DNA from: Nocardioides scoriae
GTDB lineage: Bacteria > Actinomycetota > Actinomycetes > Propionibacteriales > Nocardioidaceae
Direction of reading: 5' to 3'
DNA: 64,000 nucleotides
Assembly (NCBI RefSeq): GCF_900104965.1
Contig: NZ_LT629757.1
Span: 620,001-684,000, forward strand
Made by a program: the position numbers and the translations under genes. This document shows, piece after piece, positions 23,784 to 31,774 of the stretch. The notes under the pieces were generated by a model, which was not told the DNA's origin, searched no databases, and saw nothing but the letters and a program-made list of their open reading frames with translations. Numbering within the stretch: the stretch's first letter is position 1; every line of letters begins with the position of its first letter.

Positions 23784-24968
23784 GTGAGCGCCCGGGTCGT
23801 CCTGTTCACCGGCAAGGGCGGGGTCGGCAAGACGACGTCCGCCGCCGGCACGGCCGCGCTCGCCGCGCGCGGGGGACGCCGCACGCTGGTGGTCTCGACC
23901 GATGCCGCGCACTCGCTGGCCGACGCCTTCGGCGTGGTGGTGGGCCCCGAGCCCGAGCAGGTCGCCGACCGCCTGTGGGTCCACCAGGTCGACGCCCAGC
24001 GCCGCTTCGAGCGCTCCTGGGGCGAGATCCAGGGCTACCTGATGTCGGTGCTCGACGCTGCCGGGGTCGACCCCATCACCGCCGAGGAGCTGACGGTGAT
24101 CCCGGGCGCCGAGGAGGTGCTGGCGCTGCTGGAGCTGCGGCGCCACGTGCTGAGCGGCCGGTGGGACGTCGTGGTCGTCGACTGCGCCCCGACCGCCGAG
24201 ACGCTGCGCCTGCTGGCCCTGCCCGAGGCCCTCAACTGGTACATGACCCGGGTCTTCGGCATGCAGCGCCGGGTGGTCCGGGCGCTGCGGCCGGCGCTGA
24301 GCCGCGCCGCCGGCGTCCCGATGCCCGACGACGCGGTGTTCGAGGCCGTCGAGCGGCTGCACGCCGACCTCGAGGACGTGCGTCGCATCCTCACGGACCG
24401 CGACGCGACGGTGCGGCTGGTGCTCACCCCCGAGACGGTCGTCGTCGCCGAGGCACGGCGCTCGCTGACGACGCTGTCGCTCTACGGCTACCGGGTCGAC
24501 GGGGTGGTGGCCAACCGGGTCTTCCCCGAGCACGCGGGCGACCCCTGGCGCGACGCCTGGGTGGCCTCGCAGCGCGACGTGCTGGCCGAGGTGCGGCAGT
24601 CCTTCGTCGACCTGCCCGTCTGGCGCTCGGCGTACGCCGCGGCCGAGCCGGTGGGCGTGGAGGCCCTCGCGGCGTTCGCGCGGGCGGCGTACGACGGCGC
24701 CGACCCGCTGGCCGTGCCCGAGGGGGAGGGCCCCCTCACCATCACGCGCACGGCGACCGGGGCCGAGCTCCGCATCGCCCTGCCCTTCGCCCAGCGGGCC
24801 GACGTCGACCTGGCCCGCCACGGCGACGAGCTGGTGGTGACCGTCGGGTCCTACCGCCGCCTGCTCGCCCTGCCCGCGGCCCTCACGCGCCACCAGGTCG
24901 CGGGCGCTCGCGTCGAGGACGGAGCGCTGCGGGTACGGTTCCGCTTCGAGCAGGAGGAACAGCCGTGA
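23784..24968 (+). CDS. ArsA/Get3-like ATPase
   Basis: 394 residues. The N-terminal P-loop is GKGGVGKTTSAAGTAA (about 9-24), followed by STDAAHSLADAF and VVDCAPTAETLRLL, the switch and DTAPTGHTLR-like motif of ArsA/Get3 proteins. The C-terminal 75 residues (ADVDLARHGDELVVTVGSYRR) form the HSP20-like domain found on actinobacterial ArsA homologues. There is no arsenic gene nearby and no CxxC metal site, so arsenite transport is unlikely; a targeting or assembly ATPase role is more plausible. Its stop overlaps the next GTG. Confidence 0.85.
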   Translation: MSARVVLFTGKGGVGKTTSAAGTAALAARGGRRTLVVSTDAAHSLADAFGVVVGPEPEQVADRLWVHQVDAQRRFERSWGEIQGYLMSVLDAAGVDPITAEELTVIPGAEEVLALLELRRHVLSGRWDVVVVDCAPTAETLRLLALPEALNWYMTRVFGMQRRVVRALRPALSRAAGVPMPDDAVFEAVERLHADLEDVRRILTDRDATVRLVLTPETVVVAEARRSLTTLSLYGYRVDGVVANRVFPEHAGDPWRDAWVASQRDVLAEVRQSFVDLPVWRSAYAAAEPVGVEALAAFARAAYDGADPLAVPEGEGPLTITRTATGAELRIALPFAQRADVDLARHGDELVVTVGSYRRLLALPAALTRHQVAGARVEDGALRVRFRFEQEEQP

Positions 24969-25420
24969 CCGACGCAGACCAGCCCCACCCCCGACCGGGT
25001 GCCGGTTCGGGCACCGGTCGGGGCGAACCCGTCGGCAGCGTCGGCGAGGAGGCGGCCAAGCTGTTCGGCGCCCTGTCGGACTGGGCCCGCGAGCAGGGAC
25101 CCGACGTGTCGGGAGCCGCCTCGGGTGCCGCCTCGAGCGCGAGGGACGCCTTCTCGCGCGCCGTGCACGACGCCGACCAGCACGTGGCCACCGGCGGTGA
25201 GGACTGCCGCTGGTGCCCGGTGTGCCAGGTGATCCACGTGGTCCGCTCGACCAGCCCCGAGGTGCGGCACCACCTGGCGGCCGCGGCCGGCTCGCTGGCC
25301 CAGGCCGTGGCGGGGCTGCTCGCCACCCAGCCGGGGGAGCGGCAGGCCCACCCGGTGGAGAAGATCGACCTCGACGCCCAGGGCGTGTGGGACGACGACG
25401 AGAGGGACACGGACCGATGA
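24965..25420 (+). CDS. Conserved actinobacterial CxxC protein (DUF5304-like)
   Basis: 151 residues. A disordered Pro/Gly N-terminus is followed by EEAAKLFGALSDWAREQ, the cluster CRWCPVCQVIHVVRS (three Cys spaced CxxCxxC), a helix of Ala and Leu, and an acidic C-terminal motif ending EKIDLDAQGV. I associate this layout with DUF5304, often next to the ROK glucokinase in streptomycetes, but have not verified it. It overlaps both neighbours (GTGA upstream, ATGA downstream). Function is unknown; the cysteines may bind zinc. Confidence 0.7.
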   Translation: MTDADQPHPRPGAGSGTGRGEPVGSVGEEAAKLFGALSDWAREQGPDVSGAASGAASSARDAFSRAVHDADQHVATGGEDCRWCPVCQVIHVVRSTSPEVRHHLAAAAGSLAQAVAGLLATQPGERQAHPVEKIDLDAQGVWDDDERDTDR

Positions 25421-26370
25421 CGCTGACGGTGGGGGTCGACATCGGCGGGACCAAGATCGCCGCGGGCGTGGTCGCCGAGGGCGGCGAGGTCCTGGCCCGG
25501 GCGCGCACCCGCTCGCCCGCGACGGACCCGCCGGAGATCGTGCGCACCATCGGCGAGCTGGTCCGCGGACTGGTCGCCGACCTGCCCCCGGGCTCCGAGG
25601 TCGAGGCCGTCGGCGCCTCCGCGGCGGGATTCGTCGACAAGCAGCGCGCCTCGCTGGTCTTCGCGCCCAACCTGGCCTGGCGCGACGAGCCGCTCAAGGC
25701 CCACCTCGAGCGGGAGCTGCAGCTGCCGGTCGTGGTGGAGAACGACGCCAACGCGGCCGCGTGGGGCGAGTTCCGCTTCGGCGCCGGCGAGGACGTCGAC
25801 AACCTGCTGATGCTCACCATCGGCACCGGCGTGGGCGGCGGCATCGTGCTCGACGGCGAGCTGGTGCGCGGCGGCTTCGGCATGGGCGGCGAGGTCGGCC
25901 ACATCACCCTGGTGCCCGACGGCGTGCTGTGCGGCTGCGGCAACCTCGGCTGCCTGGAGTCCTACGGGTCGGGCTCGGCGCTGGTGCGCCACACCCGCGA
26001 GCAGGCGCGCCAGGACCCGGGGGCCCGACACCTGCTGGACCAGGTCGACGGCGTCGCCGAGCAGCTCACCGGCCCGATGGTGACGACCGGGGCCCTCGCC
26101 GGCGACCCGTTCTCGATCGCGATGCTGGCCTGGCTGGGCGACTGGATCGGCCGGGGCGTGGCCTCCTTGACCGCGGTGCTCGACCCGGCCGTGGTCGTCA
26201 TCGGAGGCGGCGTGGGGGAGGCGGGCGACCTGCTGCTCGACCCGGTCCGCGACAGCTTCGCCGAGCACGTCACCGGCGCGGGTCACCGGCCGCTGCTCGA
26301 GGTCCGTGGCGCCCGCCTCGGCAACGCCGGTGGCCTGGTGGGCGTCGCCGACCTCGCGCGGCGCCGCTGA
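25417..26370 (+). CDS. glkA: ROK-family glucokinase
   Basis: 317 residues. It starts TVGVDIGGTKIAAGVV (phosphate-1 motif). It contains ENDANAAAWGE with the catalytic Asp, GTGVGGGIVLDGELVRG, EVGHITL with the sugar-binding Glu-x2-His, and the zinc motif CGCGNLGCLE. This is the full glucokinase signature of the ROK family. It phosphorylates glucose with ATP and in actinomycetes also mediates carbon catabolite repression. ATG 25417 overlaps the previous stop; a second ROK gene follows directly. The symbol is by analogy with Streptomyces and is tentative. Confidence 0.8.
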   Translation: MTLTVGVDIGGTKIAAGVVAEGGEVLARARTRSPATDPPEIVRTIGELVRGLVADLPPGSEVEAVGASAAGFVDKQRASLVFAPNLAWRDEPLKAHLERELQLPVVVENDANAAAWGEFRFGAGEDVDNLLMLTIGTGVGGGIVLDGELVRGGFGMGGEVGHITLVPDGVLCGCGNLGCLESYGSGSALVRHTREQARQDPGARHLLDQVDGVAEQLTGPMVTTGALAGDPFSIAMLAWLGDWIGRGVASLTAVLDPAVVVIGGGVGEAGDLLLDPVRDSFAEHVTGAGHRPLLEVRGARLGNAGGLVGVADLARRR

Positions 26371-27320
26371 TGGCGACCGGCGACGCTCCTGTCGGGCTGC
26401 CCTCCATCGGCGTCGACATCGGCGGCACCAAGGTGCTGGCCGCGGTGGTCGACGAGGACGGCCGCGTGGTCGACACCCAGACGACCGCCACCCCGGGCAA
26501 GGGGTCGGGCATCGACGACGCCACCGCCGAGGAGGTCGAGGACGCCCTGGTCTCGGTGGTGAGCGCGCTGACCCGCGAGCACGGCCGGTGCACGGTGGGC
26601 GTCGCGGCCGCCGGCTTCGTCGACGCGCTGGGGGAGCGGGTGCGCTTCGCCCCCCACCTGCCGTGGCGCGACGAGCCGCTGGCCGAGCGGCTGACCGAGC
26701 GGCTCGGCGCGAGCGTGGTAGGCGAGGTCTTCGTCGACAACGACGCCAATGCCGCGCTGTGGGCCGAGGTGCGCTTCGGTGCGGCCGGCGACGCCGAGCA
26801 CGTCGTCATGATCACGCTCGGCACCGGCATCGGCGGTGCGCTGCTGCTCGGAGGCACCCTGCACCGCGGGCTCAACGGCATGGCCGGCGAGTTCGGCCAC
26901 ATGCAGGTCGTCCCCGACGGACGTGGCTGCGAGTGCGGCGGTCGCGGCTGCTGGGAGCAGTACTGCTCGGGACGCGCCCTGGGCCGCGCCGCCCAGGCGG
27001 CCGGCTCGACCCTCGTGGGCCCCGCGCTGACCGAGGCCGCGCAGGAGGGCGACCCGGCGGCCGTCGCGGCGTACGCCGAGGTGGGGCGCTGGCTCGGGGT
27101 CGGGGCCGCCAACGTCGCCGCCGCGGTCGACCCCGAGCTGATCGTCGTCGGCGGCGGCGTCTCGGCCGCTGGCGAGCTGCTGATGGCCCCGGCGCGGGCC
27201 GCCCTGGCCGAGAGCCTGGTCGGCCGGGGCCACCGGGTGCTGCCGGAGTTCCTCAGCGCCGACCTCGGACCGCTGGCGGGCGTGGTCGGCGTGGCCGACC
27301 TGGCCCGCGACATGCTCTAG
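26370..27320 (+). CDS. Second ROK-family sugar kinase
   Basis: 316 residues, starting with ATG 26370 overlapping the first ROK stop (TGATG). All kinase motifs are present: SIGVDIGGTKVLAAVV, DNDANAALWAE, GTGIGGALLLGG, EFGHMQV and zinc motif CECGGRGCWEQYCSG. It is clearly homologous to its neighbour but well diverged, so the duplication is old. It probably phosphorylates glucose, mannose or an N-acetyl sugar. No transporter or helix-turn-helix region is present, so it is a kinase and not a ROK repressor. Confidence 0.85.
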   Translation: MATGDAPVGLPSIGVDIGGTKVLAAVVDEDGRVVDTQTTATPGKGSGIDDATAEEVEDALVSVVSALTREHGRCTVGVAAAGFVDALGERVRFAPHLPWRDEPLAERLTERLGASVVGEVFVDNDANAALWAEVRFGAAGDAEHVVMITLGTGIGGALLLGGTLHRGLNGMAGEFGHMQVVPDGRGCECGGRGCWEQYCSGRALGRAAQAAGSTLVGPALTEAAQEGDPAAVAAYAEVGRWLGVGAANVAAAVDPELIVVGGGVSAAGELLMAPARAALAESLVGRGHRVLPEFLSADLGPLAGVVGVADLARDML

Positions 27321-27349
27321 GTCGCGGACCGCCCCCCCGGCGACCGGCC

Positions 27350-28606
27350 TCAGCCGCGCTGGCGGGTGTAGCCCGGCGCGAGCTCCTGGGCCAGCTGCTC
27401 CAGGAAGAGTCCGACGTCGGTCACGATGCCGCGCGCCTGCGAGGAGCCCCGGTCGGCCAGCTTGGTGACCGTCGCGGGGTTGATGTCGACGCAGACCAGC
27501 GGCACCGACGCCGGCAGGATGTTGCCGGTCGCCACCGAGTGCAGCATGGTCGCGACCATCAGGCAGAAGCCGGCGCCCTCGAGCTGGGCGCGCATCGCCC
27601 GCTGGCCCACGATGACGTCGGTGTGGACGTCGGGCAGCGGGCCGTCGTCGCGCACCGAGCCGACCAGCACGAACTCCTTGTCGTGGGTCACCAGCGCGTG
27701 CATGATCCCGCTGGTCAGCACGCCCTGCTCGACCGCGTCGCGGATCGAGCCCGCCTTGCGGATCGTGTTGATGGCGCGGATGTGGTGCTCGTGGCCGTGC
27801 TCGACGCCCTGGCCGCGGGCCAGGTCGATGCCCAGCGAGGTGCCGTAGAGGGCGGACTCGATGTCGTGGGTGGCGAGCGCGTTGCCGGCGAACAGGACGT
27901 CGACGTAGCCCGCCTCGACCAGCGCGACCATCGCGGGCGCGGCGCCGGTGTGGACCACCCCGGGGCCGCCGACCCACAGCACCTTGCGACCGGCCTGCTT
28001 GGCCTCCCGCATCCCGTCCGCGACCTGGCGCACCAGCACCGCCTGCGGCTTCTCGCTCGACACGTCGGACTCCATGAAGCCGAAGCCGCCCTCGGCCTTG
28101 GTGCTGACCGGGGCCGTGACGCGCACGCCCGCGGCGCCGCACACCACGCGCATCCCGGCGCGCACGTCCGACATGGGCAGCGTGCGGACGGCGTCGTCGC
28201 CGTCGACGACGAGCCCGCAGTCCATCTCCGGGTTCGAGACCGCGACCCAGCGGCCCTGCAGGCGCACCTGGGTCTCGAGGTTGGTGCTGGAGTAGAAGCC
28301 GTCGGGGAAGACGCCGTCGCGGTCGGCCTCGACCACCTCGGCCTCGCCGGGCTCGACCTGGTTGACGCCGTGGGTCTGCAGCCGCATCAGGATCCGCTGC
28401 AGGGTCGGCTCGTCGTCGGCCGACACCTCGATCCGGGCGTACGACGGGTCGCCGGTGCCGTGCCCGATGTCGAACTGCCGCACGACGTAGTCGCCGCCGT
28501 ACTCCCCGATGTCGTTGAGCACGCGCGAGAGCGACCCCTCGTCGATGAGGTGGCCGGTGATCTCGACGCTCTCCTGGTGGGCCTGGGGCGACCTGGTCTG
28601 CGACAT
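27350..28606 (-). CDS. LOR/SDH-type ornithine cyclodeaminase-like protein (TIGR00300)
   Basis: 418 residues. The N-terminal part (EITGHLIDEGSLSRVLNDIGEYGGDYVVRQFDIGH) is the LOR/SDH conserved region. The C-terminal part carries the nucleotide-binding strand (PLVCVDINPATVTKLADRG) and VHTDVIVGQRAMRAQLEGA. The protein matches archaeal-type ornithine cyclodeaminases and the C-terminal module of cyanobacterial AgrE/ArgZ, but lacks the N-terminal arginine dihydrolase domain. It may convert ornithine to proline and ammonia with NAD. ATG 28606 has AGAGGGA upstream. It is unrelated to the mu-crystallin-type enzyme of the same name. Confidence 0.78.
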   Translation of the reverse strand: MSQTRSPQAHQESVEITGHLIDEGSLSRVLNDIGEYGGDYVVRQFDIGHGTGDPSYARIEVSADDEPTLQRILMRLQTHGVNQVEPGEAEVVEADRDGVFPDGFYSSTNLETQVRLQGRWVAVSNPEMDCGLVVDGDDAVRTLPMSDVRAGMRVVCGAAGVRVTAPVSTKAEGGFGFMESDVSSEKPQAVLVRQVADGMREAKQAGRKVLWVGGPGVVHTGAAPAMVALVEAGYVDVLFAGNALATHDIESALYGTSLGIDLARGQGVEHGHEHHIRAINTIRKAGSIRDAVEQGVLTSGIMHALVTHDKEFVLVGSVRDDGPLPDVHTDVIVGQRAMRAQLEGAGFCLMVATMLHSVATGNILPASVPLVCVDINPATVTKLADRGSSQARGIVTDVGLFLEQLAQELAPGYTRQRG

Positions 28607-28650
28607 GGGTGGGGTCCCTCTCGGTGCTCCGCGGTGGGGCGGCGAGGGGC

Positions 28651-29175
28651 CTAGAGCACCGCGCCGTCGTCGTCGTGGTCGTCGTGGTGACCCGGTCGCA
28701 TCGAGGCGACGAGGAAGACGAAGCCGCCCACGAACCAGACCATGAGTACCACGCTGAGCCACTGCGGGAGCGAGACCCCCACCAGCAGCGAGGCGAGCGC
28801 GAACAGTGGCACCCCGAACAGGCCGATCCACGCGGCCAGGCGCGGCGGCGTGGTGCGCGGCACGGGCGGGGGCGGCGGCGGGACGAAGTGCTCCTCGCGC
28901 TCGACGGGCTCGCGCACCGAGCCCCCGGAGCGCTGGTCGGGGGCCGGGAGCGAGCGGGGCTCGTCGGGCTCGTCGGGCGGCAGCGACGGGGCCGGCGGGG
29001 TCGTCGGGGCGTCGCGGGCGGGCCGGGCGGTGCTCGTGCCGGAGCCGGGCTGCTCCCACGCGGGACGGTCGCCGTAGTTGGCGACGATGGCCTCCCAGGC
29101 CGCCTCGTGGGCGTCGCGCTCGGCCTGCTGGTCGCTGGGCTCGGGACCGCGCTCGTCGTCGGGCGGGACGGACAC
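28651..29175 (-). CDS. Pro-rich two-helix membrane protein, unknown function
   Basis: 174 residues from GTG 29175 with GGAGGAG upstream. A conserved N-terminal segment (EAAWEAIVANYGDRP) is followed by a long Pro/Glu-rich linker (about 45-105). Two adjacent membrane helices (about 113-132 and 136-157) and a His/Asp-rich tail (GHHDDHDDDGA) end the protein. This layout is common to a conserved actinobacterial membrane protein without assigned function. The tail might bind metal. It is 44 nt upstream of the LOR/SDH gene and could be cotranscribed. Confidence 0.7.
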   Translation of the reverse strand: MSVPPDDERGPEPSDQQAERDAHEAAWEAIVANYGDRPAWEQPGSGTSTARPARDAPTTPPAPSLPPDEPDEPRSLPAPDQRSGGSVREPVEREEHFVPPPPPPVPRTTPPRLAAWIGLFGVPLFALASLLVGVSLPQWLSVVLMVWFVGGFVFLVASMRPGHHDDHDDDGAVL

Positions 29176-29320
29176 GGGCTGCTCCTCCGGAGGTGCCGGG
29201 GCGGTCCCCGGCTGCTGGCCCGGTCATCGTGTCACGCACACCGGGCGCGGACCAGGTGACGTCCGTGAGCGGCGGTCCGGTCCAGCCCACGGACGTTCGT
29301 CGGCGGGGCCGTGCATGGCC

Positions 29321-29326
29321 TAGGGT
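29321..29326 (+). promoter_or_regulatory. -10 box (TAGGGT) upstream of the acyltransferase gene
   Basis: TAGGGT lies 25 nt before the TTG start. Unlike the leaderless cases it leaves room for the ribosome binding site AGGGAGG at 29338-29344. Confidence 0.35.
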
Positions 29327-29351
29327 CGAGCGACGACAGGGAGGTTCGGCG

Positions 29352-30116
29352 TTGTTCTACTGGTTCTTGAGGTACGTCGCACTCGGGCCCGTGCTGCGGG
29401 TGGTGTTCCGGCCTCGGGTGATGGGGCACGAGAACGTCCCGGAGACCGGTGGGGCGATCCTGGCCAGCAACCACCTGTCGTACGCCGACTGGCTGTTCAT
29501 GCCGCTGACGATCTCGCGCAAGGTGACCTTCGTGGCCAAGGCGGAGTACTTCAACTCCCCGGGCGTCAAGGGCTGGCTGCAGAAGAAGTTCTTCTCCGGC
29601 GCCGGCCAGGTCCCCATCGACCGCTCGGGCGCCTCGGCCGCCGAGGGGGCGCTGGCCACCGCCAAGCGCGTGCTGGCCGAGGGCGAGCTGTTCGGCATCT
29701 ACCCCGAGGGCACCCGCTCCCACGACGGCAAGCTCTACCGCGGCAAGACCGGCGTCGCCCGGCTCGCGCTGGAGACCGGCGTCCCGGTGATCCCGGTCGC
29801 GGTCGTGGGCACCGACGTCGTGGCCCCGCCCGGCAAGAAGTTCGGCGAGTTCACCCGCCCCCACGTGCGCTACGGCCGGCCCCTGGACTTCTCGCGCTAC
29901 GAGGGCATGGAGAACGACCGCTACATCCTGCGCTCGATCACCGACGAGATCATGTACGAGATCATGCGGCTCTCCGGCCAGGAGTACGTCGACACCTACG
30001 CCTCGGTCGCCAAGGACGAGGCCAAGAAGCGCTCGGAGAAGGCCGACAAGGAGAAGGCGCGCGAGGTCGAGGCCCCGGGCGTCGCCCAGGCGGGGCCGGA
30101 CACGAAGGCCTCCTGA
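29352..30116 (+). CDS. 1-acyl-sn-glycerol-3-phosphate acyltransferase (PlsC-like)
   Basis: 254 residues. TTG 29352 is chosen as start because AGGGAGG lies 7 nt upstream and the homologous N-terminus FYWFLRYVALGPVLR begins here. Motif I is NHLSYADW (the conserved NHxSxxD), and motif III is IYPEGTRSHDGKLYRGKTG. The family transfers an acyl group to lysophosphatidate in phospholipid synthesis at the membrane. A charged tail rich in Lys and Glu (about 215-254) follows. The MacS-like kinase gene starts 2 nt downstream, suggesting cotranscription. Confidence 0.88.
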   Translation: MFYWFLRYVALGPVLRVVFRPRVMGHENVPETGGAILASNHLSYADWLFMPLTISRKVTFVAKAEYFNSPGVKGWLQKKFFSGAGQVPIDRSGASAAEGALATAKRVLAEGELFGIYPEGTRSHDGKLYRGKTGVARLALETGVPVIPVAVVGTDVVAPPGKKFGEFTRPHVRYGRPLDFSRYEGMENDRYILRSITDEIMYEIMRLSGQEYVDTYASVAKDEAKKRSEKADKEKAREVEAPGVAQAGPDTKAS

Positions 30117-30118
30117 GC

Positions 30119-31243
30119 GTGGACGAGCCGGGTCCGCACGGTCCCGTCCAGGACACGCTGCTGCGCGCCCTCGGGGTGCTGCGCGTCGTGGTGCTGCTCA
30201 ACGCGGTGGTGCTGTTCCTGCTCCGCCACGGGAGCTACGACCACCCGGTCGTCGGGGCCGTCGTCGTGCTCGTCCTGGTCGGCTGGACCGCGCTGGCCCT
30301 GTGGGCGTACGACGCCGCCGCGCGCCGCGTGCCGCTGCTGCTGGTCTCCGACCTGGTGGTCGCCGTGGCCGCCATCCTGCTCACGCCCTGGGTCAAGGGA
30401 CCGCAGCTGAGCGCGACCATCCCCGGGTTCTGGGTGATGGGGGTGGTGCTCGCCTGGGCCGTGGTGTGGCGCTGGCAGGGCGGCCTGGCCGCGGCGGTGG
30501 CGATCTCGGTGGCCGACGTGAGCATCCGCTCGGAGTTCACCCAGCAGAACTACGGCAACATCTTCCTGCTCGTCCTGGGCGGCGCGGTGGTGGGCTACCT
30601 CTCGTCCCTGCTGCAGCAGACCGCCGCGCAGCGCGACCGCGCGGAGCGGGCCGCGGCCGCGGCGGCCGAGCGGCAGCGCCTGGCCCGCGTGGTCCACGAC
30701 GGCGTGCTGCAGGTGCTCGCGCTGGTGCAGCGACGCGGCCCCGAGCTCGGCCGCGACGGGCGCGAGCTCGGCAGGCTCGCCGGCGAGCAGGAGGTGCGGC
30801 TGCGCGGCCTGGTGCAGTCGGGCTCGCGCGAGCTGGTCGCGGACCTCGGCGAGCGCGACCTCGCCCGGGCGCTGACCGAGCTGGCCAGCGCGCAGGTCCA
30901 CGTCGCGGTGCCGGGCACGCCGGCGGTGGTGGCCGCGGAGACGGCCAGCGAGGTCGTCTGCGCCGTGGAGGCGTGCCTGAGCAACGTCCGCCACCACGTG
31001 GCCCGTGACGCCGACGCCTGGGTGCTGCTCGAGGACCTCGGCGACCGCTGGGTCGTCTCGGTGCGCGACGACGGGCCCGGCATCCCCGAGGGGCGGCTCC
31101 GGGCCTCGGCCGAGGAGGGCCGCCTCGGCGTCGCCCAGTCGGTGGTGGGCCGGCTCCACGACCTCGGTGGCACCGCCGAGGTGCGCTCGGCGCCCGGCCA
31201 GGGCACCGAGTGGGAGCTCACCGTGCCGCGGGGGTCGGCGTGA
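30119..31243 (+). CDS. macS: MacS-family sensor histidine kinase
   Basis: 374 residues. Five to six membrane helices occupy about 15-165, matching the DUF5931-type N-terminus of MacS proteins. A short coiled coil precedes the HisKA_3 dimer box ERQRLARVVHDGVLQVLALVQ with H193, and an HATPase_c domain ends the protein (VRDDGPGIPEG). In Streptomyces, MacRS controls membrane and lipoprotein genes. The partner regulator is at 31775, but a flavin reductase gene overlaps this stop and sits between them. The start is GTG 30119. Confidence 0.82.
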   Translation: MDEPGPHGPVQDTLLRALGVLRVVVLLNAVVLFLLRHGSYDHPVVGAVVVLVLVGWTALALWAYDAAARRVPLLLVSDLVVAVAAILLTPWVKGPQLSATIPGFWVMGVVLAWAVVWRWQGGLAAAVAISVADVSIRSEFTQQNYGNIFLLVLGGAVVGYLSSLLQQTAAQRDRAERAAAAAAERQRLARVVHDGVLQVLALVQRRGPELGRDGRELGRLAGEQEVRLRGLVQSGSRELVADLGERDLARALTELASAQVHVAVPGTPAVVAAETASEVVCAVEACLSNVRHHVARDADAWVLLEDLGDRWVVSVRDDGPGIPEGRLRASAEEGRLGVAQSVVGRLHDLGGTAEVRSAPGQGTEWELTVPRGSA

Positions 31244-31764
31244 CGATCCACAGCGAGCACCCCTTCGCCGATCCCGACCCCGATCCCGTGCGCCGGCTCC
31301 GCGGTCGCCTCGGCGGGGCGGTGACGCTGTGGACGGCCGGCACCTCCGGAGGCGTCGAGCGCGAGCGGGCGGGGCTGACGGTGTCGTCGTTGATGGTGGG
31401 CGGGGGCGAGCCGGGCCGGGTGTGCGCCCTGCTCGACCCGGCCTCGGACCTGTGCGAGCTGCTCGAGTCCTCCGGCCGGGCCGTGGTGCACCTGCTCCAG
31501 TGGCGCCACCGCGAGCTCGCCGAGGCCTTCGCCGGCCAGCTGCCCGCACCGGGGGGCCCGTTCCGGATGGCGACGTGGGAGCAGGTCGAGCACGGCCCCC
31601 GGCTCGCCGACGCGGGCACGTGGGCGGGCGTGGAGCTGGAGGCGGTCCACGAGGTCGGCTGGTCGGACCTCGTCGTGGCCCGGATCGTCACCACGGCCGT
31701 GGGCGACGACGACCTCGACCCGCTGGAGCACCGACGCGGCCGCTGGGTCCGTCCGGGACGCTAG
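31240..31764 (+). CDS. Flavin reductase-like FMN-binding protein
   Basis: 174 residues. The split-barrel flavin reductase pattern is visible: GAVTLWTAGTSGGVERERAGLTVSSLMVGGGEPGRV at the N-terminal half (the AGLTVSS flavin-binding loop) and a later strand with GWSDLVVARIV. Members reduce FMN with NAD(P)H, or bind FMN as sensors or scaffolds. GTG 31240 overlaps the macS stop, so it is co-translated with the kinase. It might deliver a redox signal, but that is only inference from position. Confidence 0.75.
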   Translation: MTIHSEHPFADPDPDPVRRLRGRLGGAVTLWTAGTSGGVERERAGLTVSSLMVGGGEPGRVCALLDPASDLCELLESSGRAVVHLLQWRHRELAEAFAGQLPAPGGPFRMATWEQVEHGPRLADAGTWAGVELEAVHEVGWSDLVVARIVTTAVGDDDLDPLEHRRGRWVRPGR

Positions 31765-31767
31765 GGT
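31762..31767 (+). promoter_or_regulatory. -10 box (TAGGGT), leaderless arrangement for macR
   Basis: TAGGGT is followed by 7 nt and GTG 31775. It overlaps the stop of the flavin reductase gene, giving the regulator its own start point separate from the kinase transcript. Confidence 0.45.
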
Positions 31768-31774
31768 CACGCGC

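Noticed and set aside
23784-24968. Arsenite resistance ATPase.
   Set aside because: The fold is ArsA/Get3-like, but there is no arsB, arsR or arsC nearby and no cysteine metal site was seen.
28651-29175. His/Asp-rich tail as evidence of a metal transporter.
   Set aside because: Only two membrane helices and no transporter motif are present.
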